Assembly: GCF_006788895.1 (NCBI RefSeq) | Contig: NZ_VFRA01000001.1 | Location: 2,046,001-2,110,000 of the forward strand | DNA: 64,000 bases | Source of the DNA: Rhodoglobus vestalii | GTDB lineage: Bacteria; Actinomycetota; Actinomycetes; Actinomycetales; Microbacteriaceae | Direction of reading: 5' to 3' | Shown here: positions 50,563-58,947 of the stretch, in pieces | How the letters are laid out: the number at the start of each line of letters is the position of its first letter | Numbering within the stretch: the first letter of the stretch is position 1 | Notes under the pieces: model-generated | Databases searched by the model: none | What the model was told of the DNA's origin: nothing | What the model saw: only the letters and a program-made list of their open reading frames with translations | Translations under genes and position numbers: made by a program

Positions 50563-51022
50563 GACGGAGGGTTTCTGCTGCAGAGCGGTAGGCGACTGCG
50601 GTTAGCCACGTTGTTAGGGCAAACGCGACAACGCTGGTGAAAGAGACCGCCCACTGCATCCCAAAAGATACCAACCCGAGAGAAACGCTGAATAGCGTGA
50701 AGCAACCGAAGAGAATCCCGACCATAGCCAGCACCGCGCGCGATCCCATCCGTTTGAATCGGATGCCGGTTTCTCGTTGGATCAGGTAGGCGATCACGAA
50801 AATGATGGCAAAAGCTAACCCGCTGGTCGCCGGCGGTTCAAAGTTCTCACCCGGCGAGGTTGTGGCAGCCGCGCCGACCCACCATGCAGCAACCGCTCCG
50901 AAGCCAGCCAGAAGAGGCCAAGGAACACGGATGCTGTCTGCTAGCCGATTGCGGTCGGCTGTCAGCTCGCCCAATTTATTGATGGCTTCGCTGCGGGACA
51001 GAGAATCGAAGTCACTTTCCAT
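50555..51022 (-). CDS. Uncharacterised membrane protein paired with the winged-helix regulator
   Basis: A 155-residue protein with a charged N-terminus (MESDFDSLSRSEAINKLGELTADRNRLADS) and three to four hydrophobic segments (about 37-53, 70-87, 102-123, 128-148). No domain is recognised. ATG 51022 lies just after a -10 element, implying a near-leaderless transcript; an upstream frame start has no support. Regulator-plus-membrane-protein pairs of this type often respond to stress, but no function is claimed. Confidence 0.65.
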   Translation of the reverse strand: MESDFDSLSRSEAINKLGELTADRNRLADSIRVPWPLLAGFGAVAAWWVGAAATTSPGENFEPPATSGLAFAIIFVIAYLIQRETGIRFKRMGSRAVLAMVGILFGCFTLFSVSLGLVSFGMQWAVSFTSVVAFALTTWLTAVAYRSAAETLRRG

Positions 51023-51031
51023 AACGGAAAG

Positions 51032-51058
51032 ACTATAAGTTTTTTGCCGCAACGGCAA
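51032..51058 (-). promoter_or_regulatory. Promoter and inverted repeat of the membrane protein/regulator pair
   Basis: A -10 TATAGT (51037-51032, minus strand) lies ten bases from the ATG at 51022. Upstream, TTGCCGcaaCGGCAA (51044-51058) is a perfect 6-3-6 inverted repeat covering the spacer and part of the -35 position, a good candidate operator for the autoregulated winged-helix protein. Confidence 0.5.
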
Positions 51059-51145
51059 GTGACTTTATTCATTGCTGATCCTTGCGACAGTAAGGGCAGC
51101 CTGAACTTGCTGGCCGGATGCTGCGATTGCGAGTAGAACAAGAGC

Positions 51146-53035
51146 ATGACAACTCTCGTGGCCGCAGTGCGCCGGTATCCGCTCGTGGCGCTAACGGTGG
51201 TTGTTGGGGTGGTTGGCCTCGCACTGAACTGGACTCCGGCATCCGCTGTCGTACCGTGGTTGCTGTCGGGGTATTCCCTTGTGGTTGCAGCGCGCGAAGC
51301 AGTCTCGATGATTCGACGCCTGTTCCGCAAAGAGTTTGGTCTCGATGTTCTTGCCGTCACGGCAATCATTGCGACAGTACTCGTTGGCGAGTATTGGGCG
51401 AGCATCGTCATTGTGCTGATGCTCACCGGGGGTGAGGCTCTTGAAGACTTTGCCGCTGGCAGAGCGCAGCGTGAGCTGAAAGCGCTTTTAAGCCGCGTGC
51501 CCCAGATTGCCCACGTTTTTGACGACAGCGGCGAGCTCGTCGATGTTCCGGTCACCGCGGTCACCGTTGGCGAGCGCCTTGTCGTGCGCCCCTCGGAAAT
51601 TGTTCCCGTGGACGCGGTGCTTGTTTCTGCGTCGACCGCGGTAGATGAATCATCCCTTACCGGCGAAAGTATGCCGGTTGACAAGGTTGCCGGCGATCTC
51701 CTGCTGAGCGGTTCCGTCAACGGACCGGAAGCGGTCACCGTGACGGCCGCTGCACGAGCATCCGAAAGCCAATATCAGCGGATTGTGCAATTGGTCAGCG
51801 AAGCAGCCGCCAGCAAGCCTGCCCTGGTGCGGCTCGCCGATCGCTATGCTGCACCATTCACGTTTGTTTCCGTTGCATTGGCGGGGATCGCATGGTGGCT
51901 CTCGGGAGACCCCACACGGTTCGCTGAAGTATTGGTCGTTGCCACTCCATGCCCGCTGTTGATTGCCGCGCCGGTCGCATTCATGGCCGGAATGTCGAGC
52001 GCATCCGCGCACGGTGTGGTCATCAAAAATGCGGGCACCCTTGAAGTGCTGGCACGGGCAAAAACTGTCGTCTTCGACAAGACCGGTACGTTGACGCGCG
52101 GAACCCCCGAAGTGGTCGCGATCAGGCCCGAGTCAGGGCGAAGCGAAGAAGCAGTGCTCACACTGGTCGCCGCCGCAGAACAATACTCCTCCCACGTACT
52201 TGCAGCCTCACTCGTGGCAGAAGCTCGCCGCCGCGGCTACTCCTTGCCGGCCGTTACGGATGCGCGCGAAGTCGCGACGCACGGAGTTCAGGCACGCATC
52301 GGCACCGAAGTTATCACCGTCGGAAAGCCAGCCTTCGTCGCCGAACAGGCGCCCGGTCTTGCTCAAGTTGATCTCGGCAGCGGGGAAGCAGCCGTATATG
52401 TCGCCGTCGATGACCAATTGGCCGGGGTGATCATTCTGCGTGATGCGGTGCGAGATGAAGCACAACGAATGCTGCACGATCTACAGGCACTGGGCATCCA
52501 GAAGACCCTGATGGTGACGGGTGACATCGAACAGACCGCACAGAAAGTCGCCGACGAATTGCAGCTCAGCGAGGTGCACGCCGAGTGTCTTCCCGAAGAC
52601 AAGGTGCGCATCGTGCACACCATCACACCGGGGCCGGTCGTCATGGTGGGGGATGGAGTCAACGATGCACCCGTACTTGCCGCCGCCGATGTGGGAATCG
52701 CGATGGGCGCAAAAGGCTCAACCGCGGCAAGCGAATCTGCCGACATCGTCATTCTGGTTGACGACCTCTACCGTGTGGTGGATGCCGTATCGGTCAGCAA
52801 GCGCACCGTCTATATTGCGCTGCAGAGCATTTGGATCGGTATCGCCATCAGCATCGCGCTCATGCTGGTGGCAATGACCGGGGTAATGCCCGCCATCGTT
52901 GGTGCCGCTCTTCAGGAGGTCGTGGATCTCGTGACGATCCTTAACGCGCTTCGTGCACTGAATCTTGGCCGTAATGCCGGGTCGGCGCGGGTCGCTAGTG
53001 ACTCGTCGTCACCGTTGAGTGCGGGCGCTCGCTGA
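51146..53035 (+). CDS. P1B-type heavy-metal translocating ATPase
   Basis: A 629-residue membrane ATPase without an N-terminal HMA domain. TGES (LTGES), the phosphorylation motif DKTGTLT and the hinge GDGVNDAP are all present. The metal-site helix reads TPCPLL instead of CPC or SPC, and the HP motif of the nucleotide domain reads SSHV, with Val replacing Pro. Eight helices are expected. It exports a transition metal, but metal identity cannot be fixed. Divergent from the membrane protein/regulator pair. Confidence 0.88.
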   Translation: MTTLVAAVRRYPLVALTVVVGVVGLALNWTPASAVVPWLLSGYSLVVAAREAVSMIRRLFRKEFGLDVLAVTAIIATVLVGEYWASIVIVLMLTGGEALEDFAAGRAQRELKALLSRVPQIAHVFDDSGELVDVPVTAVTVGERLVVRPSEIVPVDAVLVSASTAVDESSLTGESMPVDKVAGDLLLSGSVNGPEAVTVTAAARASESQYQRIVQLVSEAAASKPALVRLADRYAAPFTFVSVALAGIAWWLSGDPTRFAEVLVVATPCPLLIAAPVAFMAGMSSASAHGVVIKNAGTLEVLARAKTVVFDKTGTLTRGTPEVVAIRPESGRSEEAVLTLVAAAEQYSSHVLAASLVAEARRRGYSLPAVTDAREVATHGVQARIGTEVITVGKPAFVAEQAPGLAQVDLGSGEAAVYVAVDDQLAGVIILRDAVRDEAQRMLHDLQALGIQKTLMVTGDIEQTAQKVADELQLSEVHAECLPEDKVRIVHTITPGPVVMVGDGVNDAPVLAAADVGIAMGAKGSTAASESADIVILVDDLYRVVDAVSVSKRTVYIALQSIWIGIAISIALMLVAMTGVMPAIVGAALQEVVDLVTILNALRALNLGRNAGSARVASDSSSPLSAGAR

Positions 53036-53045
53036 CGCCTAACAG

Positions 53046-54554
53046 TTAGTACCCCGAGAAGTAGTCAGTGTGGATGCGCCGGGCCCCGTTCGTGCGCAGT
53101 GCCAACTTCAGGTCGTTGACGAGTGCTGGCGGGCCCGAAAGGTAAACGCGTCGGCTGGCCAGATCGGGCACCAGCGCGGAGAGTGCGTCGCCATTCATCC
53201 GCCCCTCGCCACCGAGTTCCCACCCGGCCGGCAGCGATTCGGCGGGCTGCGGCCCAAAGACAATTACACGAACGCCCGCTTCGCTGAGCACGTCAGTGAA
53301 CGGCAGCGGTTCGCTGCTCGAGCTCGCATAAACCACAACGATGTCGCGACCCTCGCTGTGGCGCTGGGCATGCGCCACCTGGCTGGCGAAAGGGGTGACA
53401 CCAATTCCGCCGGCAACCAGCAGTACCGGCTCGGAGATCTTGCGCGGCAGCACAAAATCGCCCCAGATTCCGGTGGCATTGACCTGAGCCCCCCGGGGAA
53501 GCGCCAAGAGTGCCGTCTTGAAACTGCTCGATTTTTCGGATACCGAAACAGTCACCGAGAGGGTGGCCCCGGCATCCGGCGCCGAAGAGATGGTGAAGTG
53601 GCGACGAACCCCACGAAAATCTGCCGCCGTGTGCGGCAGCGACAGCTCAATGTATTGTCCCGCCCGGAACGTGATGGGGCGGTGTGGGGCAAAAGTGATC
53701 TCCCAGATGCCGGGCGCAACCTCGGTTGTCTCGACGCGCGTCATGCGGATGGTTCGGCGCTGGGTGAAGAAGAACGCAATCAGGTTGCCAATGAGCAGGG
53801 CAAGCAGGGGGTCGCTGTAGAGGGGGCCGATGGAGAACGGGATGGAAAACAGAAGCGCGACGATCACGGCGATACTGAGTCGTTGCCAGCGGCGCGGCGG
53901 TTGGGTCAGGGGCTCGCTCAGCATGAAACCCACGAAGAAGAGCAGCGGGGAGGATGCGAAAGTGAAACTGAGTGCCTCGGTCAGCGAACCGCCACCGGCA
54001 ATTGTCAGGGCGATGCGTGTGCTCGCCGCAACGACCACAAACACCACACCCAGATCGAGACGTTGCGTGCGGTAGAGGATGAGGAAGGCCGAAAGGACGA
54101 TCAGCGGTTGCAGCCACGGGGTGCCGATCCACCAGGTCGGAAAGCCGAGGGGCGCGAAGATGAAAACGTACGCACCAATGGCTGCGGGATTGAAGATATG
54201 GCGCCCGCGGAATGCGATCAGAAACTTGGATGCGCCGGCAATGGTTGAGGCGAGAGCGATGCCCAGCAGCCCCGTCAGCTCGAGGCTCGGAGCCATGATG
54301 AAGAACACGATCAGGCCGGTGACCAACGATGATTCGAGGTGTGCGCGCTGGCGAACGATGCGGGCCCCAAGCCAGCTCGAGACGAAGCTGAAGACGACAG
54401 CCACGGGCAGGCTGGCGAGCAAAGCCAACGGATCGGGTGAAATTAGGCCGAAGAATGCGAGCACGATGGCGAGGACCGTAAGAAGCACAAGCGACGCCAG
54501 TACCAGTTTGTACATCGCGAGCGAGCCGAGTGTTCGATCTAGCCAGCGCTTCAT
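53046..54554 (-). CDS. RnfD/NqrB-like membrane domain fused to a ferredoxin-NADP reductase domain
   Basis: A 502-residue fusion. Residues 1-275 carry about nine helices with RHIFNPAAIGAYVF of RnfD/NqrB type; the SGAT flavin-attachment motif of those families is not visible. Residues about 285-502 are an FNR-like domain: RAGQYIELSLP and RHFTISSAPDA (FAD), GGIGVTPFASQ and YLSGPPALV (NAD(P)). It should pass electrons from NAD(P)H across the membrane. ATG 54554 overlaps the apbE stop by four bases. Third gene of the operon. Confidence 0.85.
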   Translation of the reverse strand: MKRWLDRTLGSLAMYKLVLASLVLLTVLAIVLAFFGLISPDPLALLASLPVAVVFSFVSSWLGARIVRQRAHLESSLVTGLIVFFIMAPSLELTGLLGIALASTIAGASKFLIAFRGRHIFNPAAIGAYVFIFAPLGFPTWWIGTPWLQPLIVLSAFLILYRTQRLDLGVVFVVVAASTRIALTIAGGGSLTEALSFTFASSPLLFFVGFMLSEPLTQPPRRWQRLSIAVIVALLFSIPFSIGPLYSDPLLALLIGNLIAFFFTQRRTIRMTRVETTEVAPGIWEITFAPHRPITFRAGQYIELSLPHTAADFRGVRRHFTISSAPDAGATLSVTVSVSEKSSSFKTALLALPRGAQVNATGIWGDFVLPRKISEPVLLVAGGIGVTPFASQVAHAQRHSEGRDIVVVYASSSSEPLPFTDVLSEAGVRVIVFGPQPAESLPAGWELGGEGRMNGDALSALVPDLASRRVYLSGPPALVNDLKLALRTNGARRIHTDYFSGY

Positions 54555-55441
54555 GCGCGTGTCCTGTGCGTGAACAGCTCTCCGTTGAGGCTTGGCGACG
54601 ACTCTACTCGGCCGGTCGCAAACATCCGCACCCAGTGAAAGTCGAACTCCGCTAAAAGGCTGGCTGGTTCAGCAAAGAACAGGGCGGTGGCGAGGCCATC
54701 TGCCTCTAGCGTGGTGGCGGCTATCGCCCACGTGGCGATGATGCGATCGGTGGGCAGACCCGTGCGGGCATCAAGGATGTGGTGAAGCCCCGCCCACGCA
54801 CGTCGGTTGGGGGCTGAGGCGCAAATTGCTTCGTTCTGCACGGTCACCACGCCGATGGCTTTGCTGGTGTCGAGCGGATGTTCCAGCGCGACCCGGAGAG
54901 GCGTTTCGCCGCGGTGCAGAATATCTCCGCTCGCGTCCACCGTCATGGTGGTGACACGATGCGCGCGCAGTACCTCGGCGACGAGGTCAACAAGGTAGCC
55001 CTTGCCCGCGGCTCCGACGTCGAGCAGCGCTGGGGTGAGGGTGGTAAGTTCACTGCCATTCCAACTGATCGCCTCCTGCCATTCGGGCACGCGACTGCGG
55101 GTGGCGGCGGGCTGCAGTGAGTAGGTGCGGTCGTAGCCGAGCTCTTCGAGCGCGTGGCCGACTAGTGGGCTCATGGCCCCGCTGGTTGCGGTGTAGAGAC
55201 GGCGATACAGTTCGAGGAGCGGCGCGGCATCCGCTGGGAACTGATAGGTGCCGCGGGTTCGGGCGATGCTGCTGACGAGGGAGTCGTCACGAAAACGCGA
55301 GTAGGTGCGGTCGAACTCATCGATGCGTGCGTGCAGGGCAGCCTCTGACCCAGCAGTCAGCGGCTGATCCGTGTCGATCTGCCACGGCGCACCAATGGCA
55401 TCGAACCTGTGACTAGGCGAGAGCGTCTGTCTTGATTGCAT
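54551..55441 (-). CDS. apbE: FAD:protein FMN transferase (ApbE)
   Basis: A 296-residue ApbE. TDQPLTAGSEAALHARIDEFDRTYSRFRDDS opens the fold, LLDVGAAGKGYLVDL carries the Asp and Gly/Lys active-site motif and TMTVDASGDILHRG the flavin-binding Asp. ApbE transfers FMN from FAD to a Thr or Ser of partner proteins. No lipobox is seen; it may act at the outer face after export by another route, or in the cytosol. ATG 55441 overlaps the end of the FMN-binding gene by 29 bases, showing coupled expression. Confidence 0.92.
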   Translation of the reverse strand: MQSRQTLSPSHRFDAIGAPWQIDTDQPLTAGSEAALHARIDEFDRTYSRFRDDSLVSSIARTRGTYQFPADAAPLLELYRRLYTATSGAMSPLVGHALEELGYDRTYSLQPAATRSRVPEWQEAISWNGSELTTLTPALLDVGAAGKGYLVDLVAEVLRAHRVTTMTVDASGDILHRGETPLRVALEHPLDTSKAIGVVTVQNEAICASAPNRRAWAGLHHILDARTGLPTDRIIATWAIAATTLEADGLATALFFAEPASLLAEFDFHWVRMFATGRVESSPSLNGELFTHRTRA

Positions 55442-55850
55442 CGACGGCCTTATTGAAGCCGCCGCTGGTGAGTGAGGAACCGGCAACTTTATCGACGGAC
55501 AGGTCGTCGATGTTCTTGCCGACAACCTCGGCGGCGATCCCACTAATAAATTCGCCCTGGTATTGCTTGGAGTTGGGGCTTTCGCCGTAACCCTTGACCG
55601 TGACATCGGTGACGACGTTGCTTTCGAGGGTGAGCGTGACATCCACTTTTTCGGCACCGTTCGGCGAGGTGTAATCCCCGGTCTCGGTGTAGGTTCCGTC
55701 GGTGTAATCGCCGCCGGCAGCGGGGGCGCCCGCGTCGGCTGCTGCCCCATCGGTGCCGGTGGCGGGGGAGGAGCAGGCGGAGAGTGCTCCCACGAGGGTC
55801 ACTCCGGCAAAGAGGGCGGTGGCGGTCTTCTTGTCGGCGAGGCTACGCAT
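55413..55850 (-). CDS. FMN-binding domain lipoprotein, predicted ApbE substrate
   Basis: A 145-residue exported lipoprotein (lipobox LSAC, Cys 26), Ala/Gly linker, then an FMN_bind domain (about 48-142): DYTDGTYTETGDY and DVTVKGYGESPNSKQYQ. The flavinylation motif normally reads SGATxTS; here it is AGSSLTS (123-129), so the acceptor is predicted to be Ser 126. The protein should carry covalent FMN outside the cell and accept electrons from the RnfD-FNR protein. ATG 55850. First gene of the operon. Confidence 0.9.
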   Translation of the reverse strand: MRSLADKKTATALFAGVTLVGALSACSSPATGTDGAAADAGAPAAGGDYTDGTYTETGDYTSPNGAEKVDVTLTLESNVVTDVTVKGYGESPNSKQYQGEFISGIAAEVVGKNIDDLSVDKVAGSSLTSGGFNKAVDAIKTDALA

Positions 55851-55999
55851 GGGGCTCCAGTGGGGTGGTCGGGCTTTTAGTATGACGGAGAGCTGCTGTG
55901 AAGCAGACGAATGACCGGCGTCTTCTAGAGCATTCTCAGCGGGCCAATTGCGGGTACACCACTCTGCACGTTAGGCGCCGCGCATGAGACAGTAGCCTA

Positions 56000-56773
56000 A
56001 TGGCAGAAGTAGTAATCGTTGATTCGAAAGAGGCCGCGGGCGAGGTTGCCGCTGACCTCATTGAGGCGCTCGTGCGCCGAAGGCCGGATGCCGTACTCGG
56101 CCTGGCAACAGGGTCGACGCCGTTAACGACGTGGGCGGCGCTCGCGGCTCGCGCCCTCGATCTTTCTGCTGTGCGGGGGTTTGCTCTCGATGAGTATGTT
56201 GGATTGCCTGCTGGGCATCCCGAAAGCTACCGTTCGGTGATCACCCGGGAGGTTGTTGAGCCGCTCGGGTTGACTCCGTCGCTGGTGCAGGTTCCTGCGG
56301 AGAGTGGGCCGGTGGAGACGGCGGGGGCTGACTATGAGCGGGCGATTGTTGCGGCGGGTGGTGTTGATCTTCAGATTTTGGGAATTGGTTCGACGGGTCA
56401 TATTGGTTTCAATGAGCCGGGGTCGTCGTTTGCGTCACTCACCCGGGTGAAGACCCTCACGCAGCAGACCCGGCTGGACAATGCGCGCTTCTTTGATTCG
56501 CCCGAGCTGGTGCCGACGCACTGTGTTACGCAGGGGCTCGGCACGATTCAGCGTGCCGGGCATCTGGTGCTGATCGCGTTCGGTGAGGCGAAAGCTGCGG
56601 CACTCGCGGGTGCTGTGGAGGGTCCGGTGACGGCGAGCCTGCCGGGATCGGCAATTCAGTTGCACTCAACTGTCACGGTAATTGTGGATGAGGCTGCGGC
56701 ATCCGAGCTCACGTTCGCAGACTATTACCGCTATTCGTGGGAGAACCGCCTCGACTGGGAGCGGCTGCACTAG
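56000..56773 (+). CDS. nagB: Glucosamine-6-phosphate deaminase
   Basis: A 257-residue enzyme converting GlcN6P to fructose 6-phosphate and ammonia. ATGSTPLTTW binds the phosphate, LDEYVGLPAGHPESYRSV and LGIGSTGHIGFNEPGSSF supply the catalytic Asp, His and Glu of the family. ATG 56000. It converges on purU and is separated from nagA by an unrelated MFS gene, so the amino-sugar genes are not one operon. Confidence 0.95.
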   Translation: MAEVVIVDSKEAAGEVAADLIEALVRRRPDAVLGLATGSTPLTTWAALAARALDLSAVRGFALDEYVGLPAGHPESYRSVITREVVEPLGLTPSLVQVPAESGPVETAGADYERAIVAAGGVDLQILGIGSTGHIGFNEPGSSFASLTRVKTLTQQTRLDNARFFDSPELVPTHCVTQGLGTIQRAGHLVLIAFGEAKAAALAGAVEGPVTASLPGSAIQLHSTVTVIVDEAAASELTFADYYRYSWENRLDWERLH

Positions 56774-56798
56774 CGGCGCGAGGGTGCCGCGACAGCCT

Positions 56799-57653
56799 TT
56801 AGCGGAAGATGATGGTGCGGGCGCCGTCGAGTAGTACCCGATTTTCGGCAAACCATCTCACCGCTTGGGTGAGGGTTCGGCTTTCTTCGTCTTGACCGAT
56901 CGACACCAGCTCTCGTGGGGTGCTGGCATGATCGACCCGCACCACGTTCTGCTCGATGATGGGGCCCTCATCGAGGTCGCTCGTCACGAAGTGAGCGGTG
57001 GCACCGATGAGCTTCACGCCGCGAGCGTGGGCCTGCTTGTAGGGGTTGGCTCCTTTGAAGCCGGGAAGGAAGGAGTGGTGGATGTTGATGATTTTGCCGC
57101 TCAACTGTGCGCACAGTTCGGGCGAGAGGATCTGCATGTAGCGGGCCAGCACTACCAGCTCAATGTCGTTCTGCTCGACGACCTCGAGGACGCGATCTTC
57201 GAAAGCCAGCTTCTGGCCCGGTGTCGTGACGGGGTGTGATTCGAACGGCACCTCATAGAACTTGGCAAGCGAACCCAGATCGGGGTGATTGCTCATGATG
57301 AGCGGCAGTTCGATCGTCAGCTGTCCGGCCCGCTGGCGGTAGAGCAGATCGTTGACACAGTGCCCGGCCTTGGATGCCAAAACGAGGGTGCGAAGGGGCC
57401 GCCCCACAACGTCGAGTTGCGATTCCATCGCGTACCGCTCGGTCACGGGGGCGAGAGCCTGCTCGAAAATCTCGCGCGGAGCATCCGATTCCACCTGCAA
57501 ACGCATGAAGAAGCGACCGGTGTCGTCACTGGAGAACTGCTGCGATTCGGTGATGTTTCCGCCGGCTTCAACGATCGCGCCGCTGATGGCGTGCACGATG
57601 CCGGGCTTATCGTCACAGGTGAGAGTCACGATCCAGTGTGTTGAGGTGGTCAC
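56799..57653 (-). CDS. purU: Formyltetrahydrofolate deformylase
   Basis: A 284-residue enzyme releasing formate from 10-formyl-THF. An ACT domain (VTLTCDDKPGIVHAISGAI) is followed by the formyl-hydrolase core: LARYMQILSPE, NIHHSFLPGFKGANPY with the catalytic Asn/His, and DLDEGPIIEQ with the Asp. It balances one-carbon pools together with purN, purH, glyA and folD in this window. GTG 57653 is the start; divergent from the MFS gene. Confidence 0.95.
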   Translation of the reverse strand: MTTSTHWIVTLTCDDKPGIVHAISGAIVEAGGNITESQQFSSDDTGRFFMRLQVESDAPREIFEQALAPVTERYAMESQLDVVGRPLRTLVLASKAGHCVNDLLYRQRAGQLTIELPLIMSNHPDLGSLAKFYEVPFESHPVTTPGQKLAFEDRVLEVVEQNDIELVVLARYMQILSPELCAQLSGKIINIHHSFLPGFKGANPYKQAHARGVKLIGATAHFVTSDLDEGPIIEQNVVRVDHASTPRELVSIGQDEESRTLTQAVRWFAENRVLLDGARTIIFR

Positions 57654-57693
57654 AGATTCAGCGTACCGGTGCCAGCGGTAGGATTAGGTCCAT

Positions 57694-58947
57694 ATGAGTT
57701 CGCCACGTATTTCTTCAGATTCTTCGTTTCAGGCCTTTCCGTGGGCAGGGCTTTTCACCCTCTCGGCACTCATTTTTACCTCGGTTACGAGCGAGTGGTT
57801 GCCGACCGGCTTGTTGCCCGAGATTGCCACTGAGCTGTCGGTCTCTGAGTCACAGGTCGGGCTGCTTATCACCATCTTTGCGGCCACCGTTGTGATTTCG
57901 ACCGCCCCACTTGCCGCCCTTACCCGCAACTATTCGCGCAAGTCACTTGTGATCACCGTGCTGCTGGTGTTTGTTGTCGGAAACCTGTTGGCCGCGGCGG
58001 CACCCAACTATGCGGTACTCGTTGTTGCTCGAGTGATTGGCGGCCTGTCGCACGGACTCTTTTGGGCAGTGGTTGGTGCGTACTCTGCGCACCTCGTGCC
58101 GGCCCACCAAGTCGGTCGGGCTGTTGCCGTCACTAGCGCCGGAGCCACCGCTGCGTTCGTGCTTGGCGTACCCGTCGGCACCGCTCTCGGTCACGCTCTC
58201 GGGTGGCGACTCGCCTTCGTCGTGATTGCGATCATCATCCTTGCGCTCACGATTATGGTCGTGCGGGTACTGCCCCCGGTCGACCACCGCCACACCCTCT
58301 CCACCGGCGAGATTTCGATCCCGCTGCGCAAAGACCGTTCGGTTCCCGGGGTGATCTACGTGTGCATCCTGGTTGCGCTGGTGATGCTCGGCCACAACCT
58401 CTTTTATACGTACATCGTTCCGTACCTCATCGGGCCGGCGGGCATCGAGCCCGGTGCGGTCGCGGGCATACTGCTCATATTCGGAGCTGCGGGTGCTGTC
58501 GGCCTTGCGCTCGCGGGGCTTCTCGTCGACCGCTTTCCGCGCAGCATCATCTCGGTCACGGTCGCTCTCGTGGCAATCTGTGCGGCACTGCTCGGCCTAT
58601 TCCCCGCCGAACCCTGGATCATGTTCCCCGTCATTATCGTCTGGGGAATGGCGTTCGGCGGCGTGCCCGCGATGATTCAGACGCGCCTCCTGCAGCTCGC
58701 ATCCCCACGCATGCGCGATGTCGGTTCGGCCTATCTTACGACGTCGTTCAACATCGGGATCGGTGGCGGCGCACTCTTCGGCGGCATCCTGCTCGACCAG
58801 TACGGCATCCTTTCGCTGCCGGCAGTCGACGCCGTCATTCTTGGTATCGCGGTCGTGTTCGCGATCGTCGGTGGTGAACTGCTCAGGCGTCGGGATGGCC
58901 GGGCCGCGGCACTTCGCGACCTGCAGCCCACACCGCCCGCACCCTAA
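57694..58947 (+). CDS. MFS transporter (DHA1 sugar/drug efflux type)
   Basis: A 417-residue twelve-helix carrier. TSEWLPTGLLPEIATELSVSESQVG is the opening seen in AraJ/YdhP-like MFS efflux proteins; ARVIGGLSHGLFWAVVG is the helix-4 motif. Substrate unknown, often sugars or drugs in this branch. ATG 57694. Its 3' end overlaps the last 65 bases of nagA on the other strand. Confidence 0.88.
   Translation: MSSPRISSDSSFQAFPWAGLFTLSALIFTSVTSEWLPTGLLPEIATELSVSESQVGLLITIFAATVVISTAPLAALTRNYSRKSLVITVLLVFVVGNLLAAAAPNYAVLVVARVIGGLSHGLFWAVVGAYSAHLVPAHQVGRAVAVTSAGATAAFVLGVPVGTALGHALGWRLAFVVIAIIILALTIMVVRVLPPVDHRHTLSTGEISIPLRKDRSVPGVIYVCILVALVMLGHNLFYTYIVPYLIGPAGIEPGAVAGILLIFGAAGAVGLALAGLLVDRFPRSIISVTVALVAICAALLGLFPAEPWIMFPVIIVWGMAFGGVPAMIQTRLLQLASPRMRDVGSAYLTTSFNIGIGGGALFGGILLDQYGILSLPAVDAVILGIAVVFAIVGGELLRRRDGRAAALRDLQPTPPAP

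Noticed and set aside
53070-54248. 392-codon plus-strand frame over the RnfD-FNR gene
   Set aside because: Charged, low-complexity shadow; the opposite strand carries FNR and membrane motifs.
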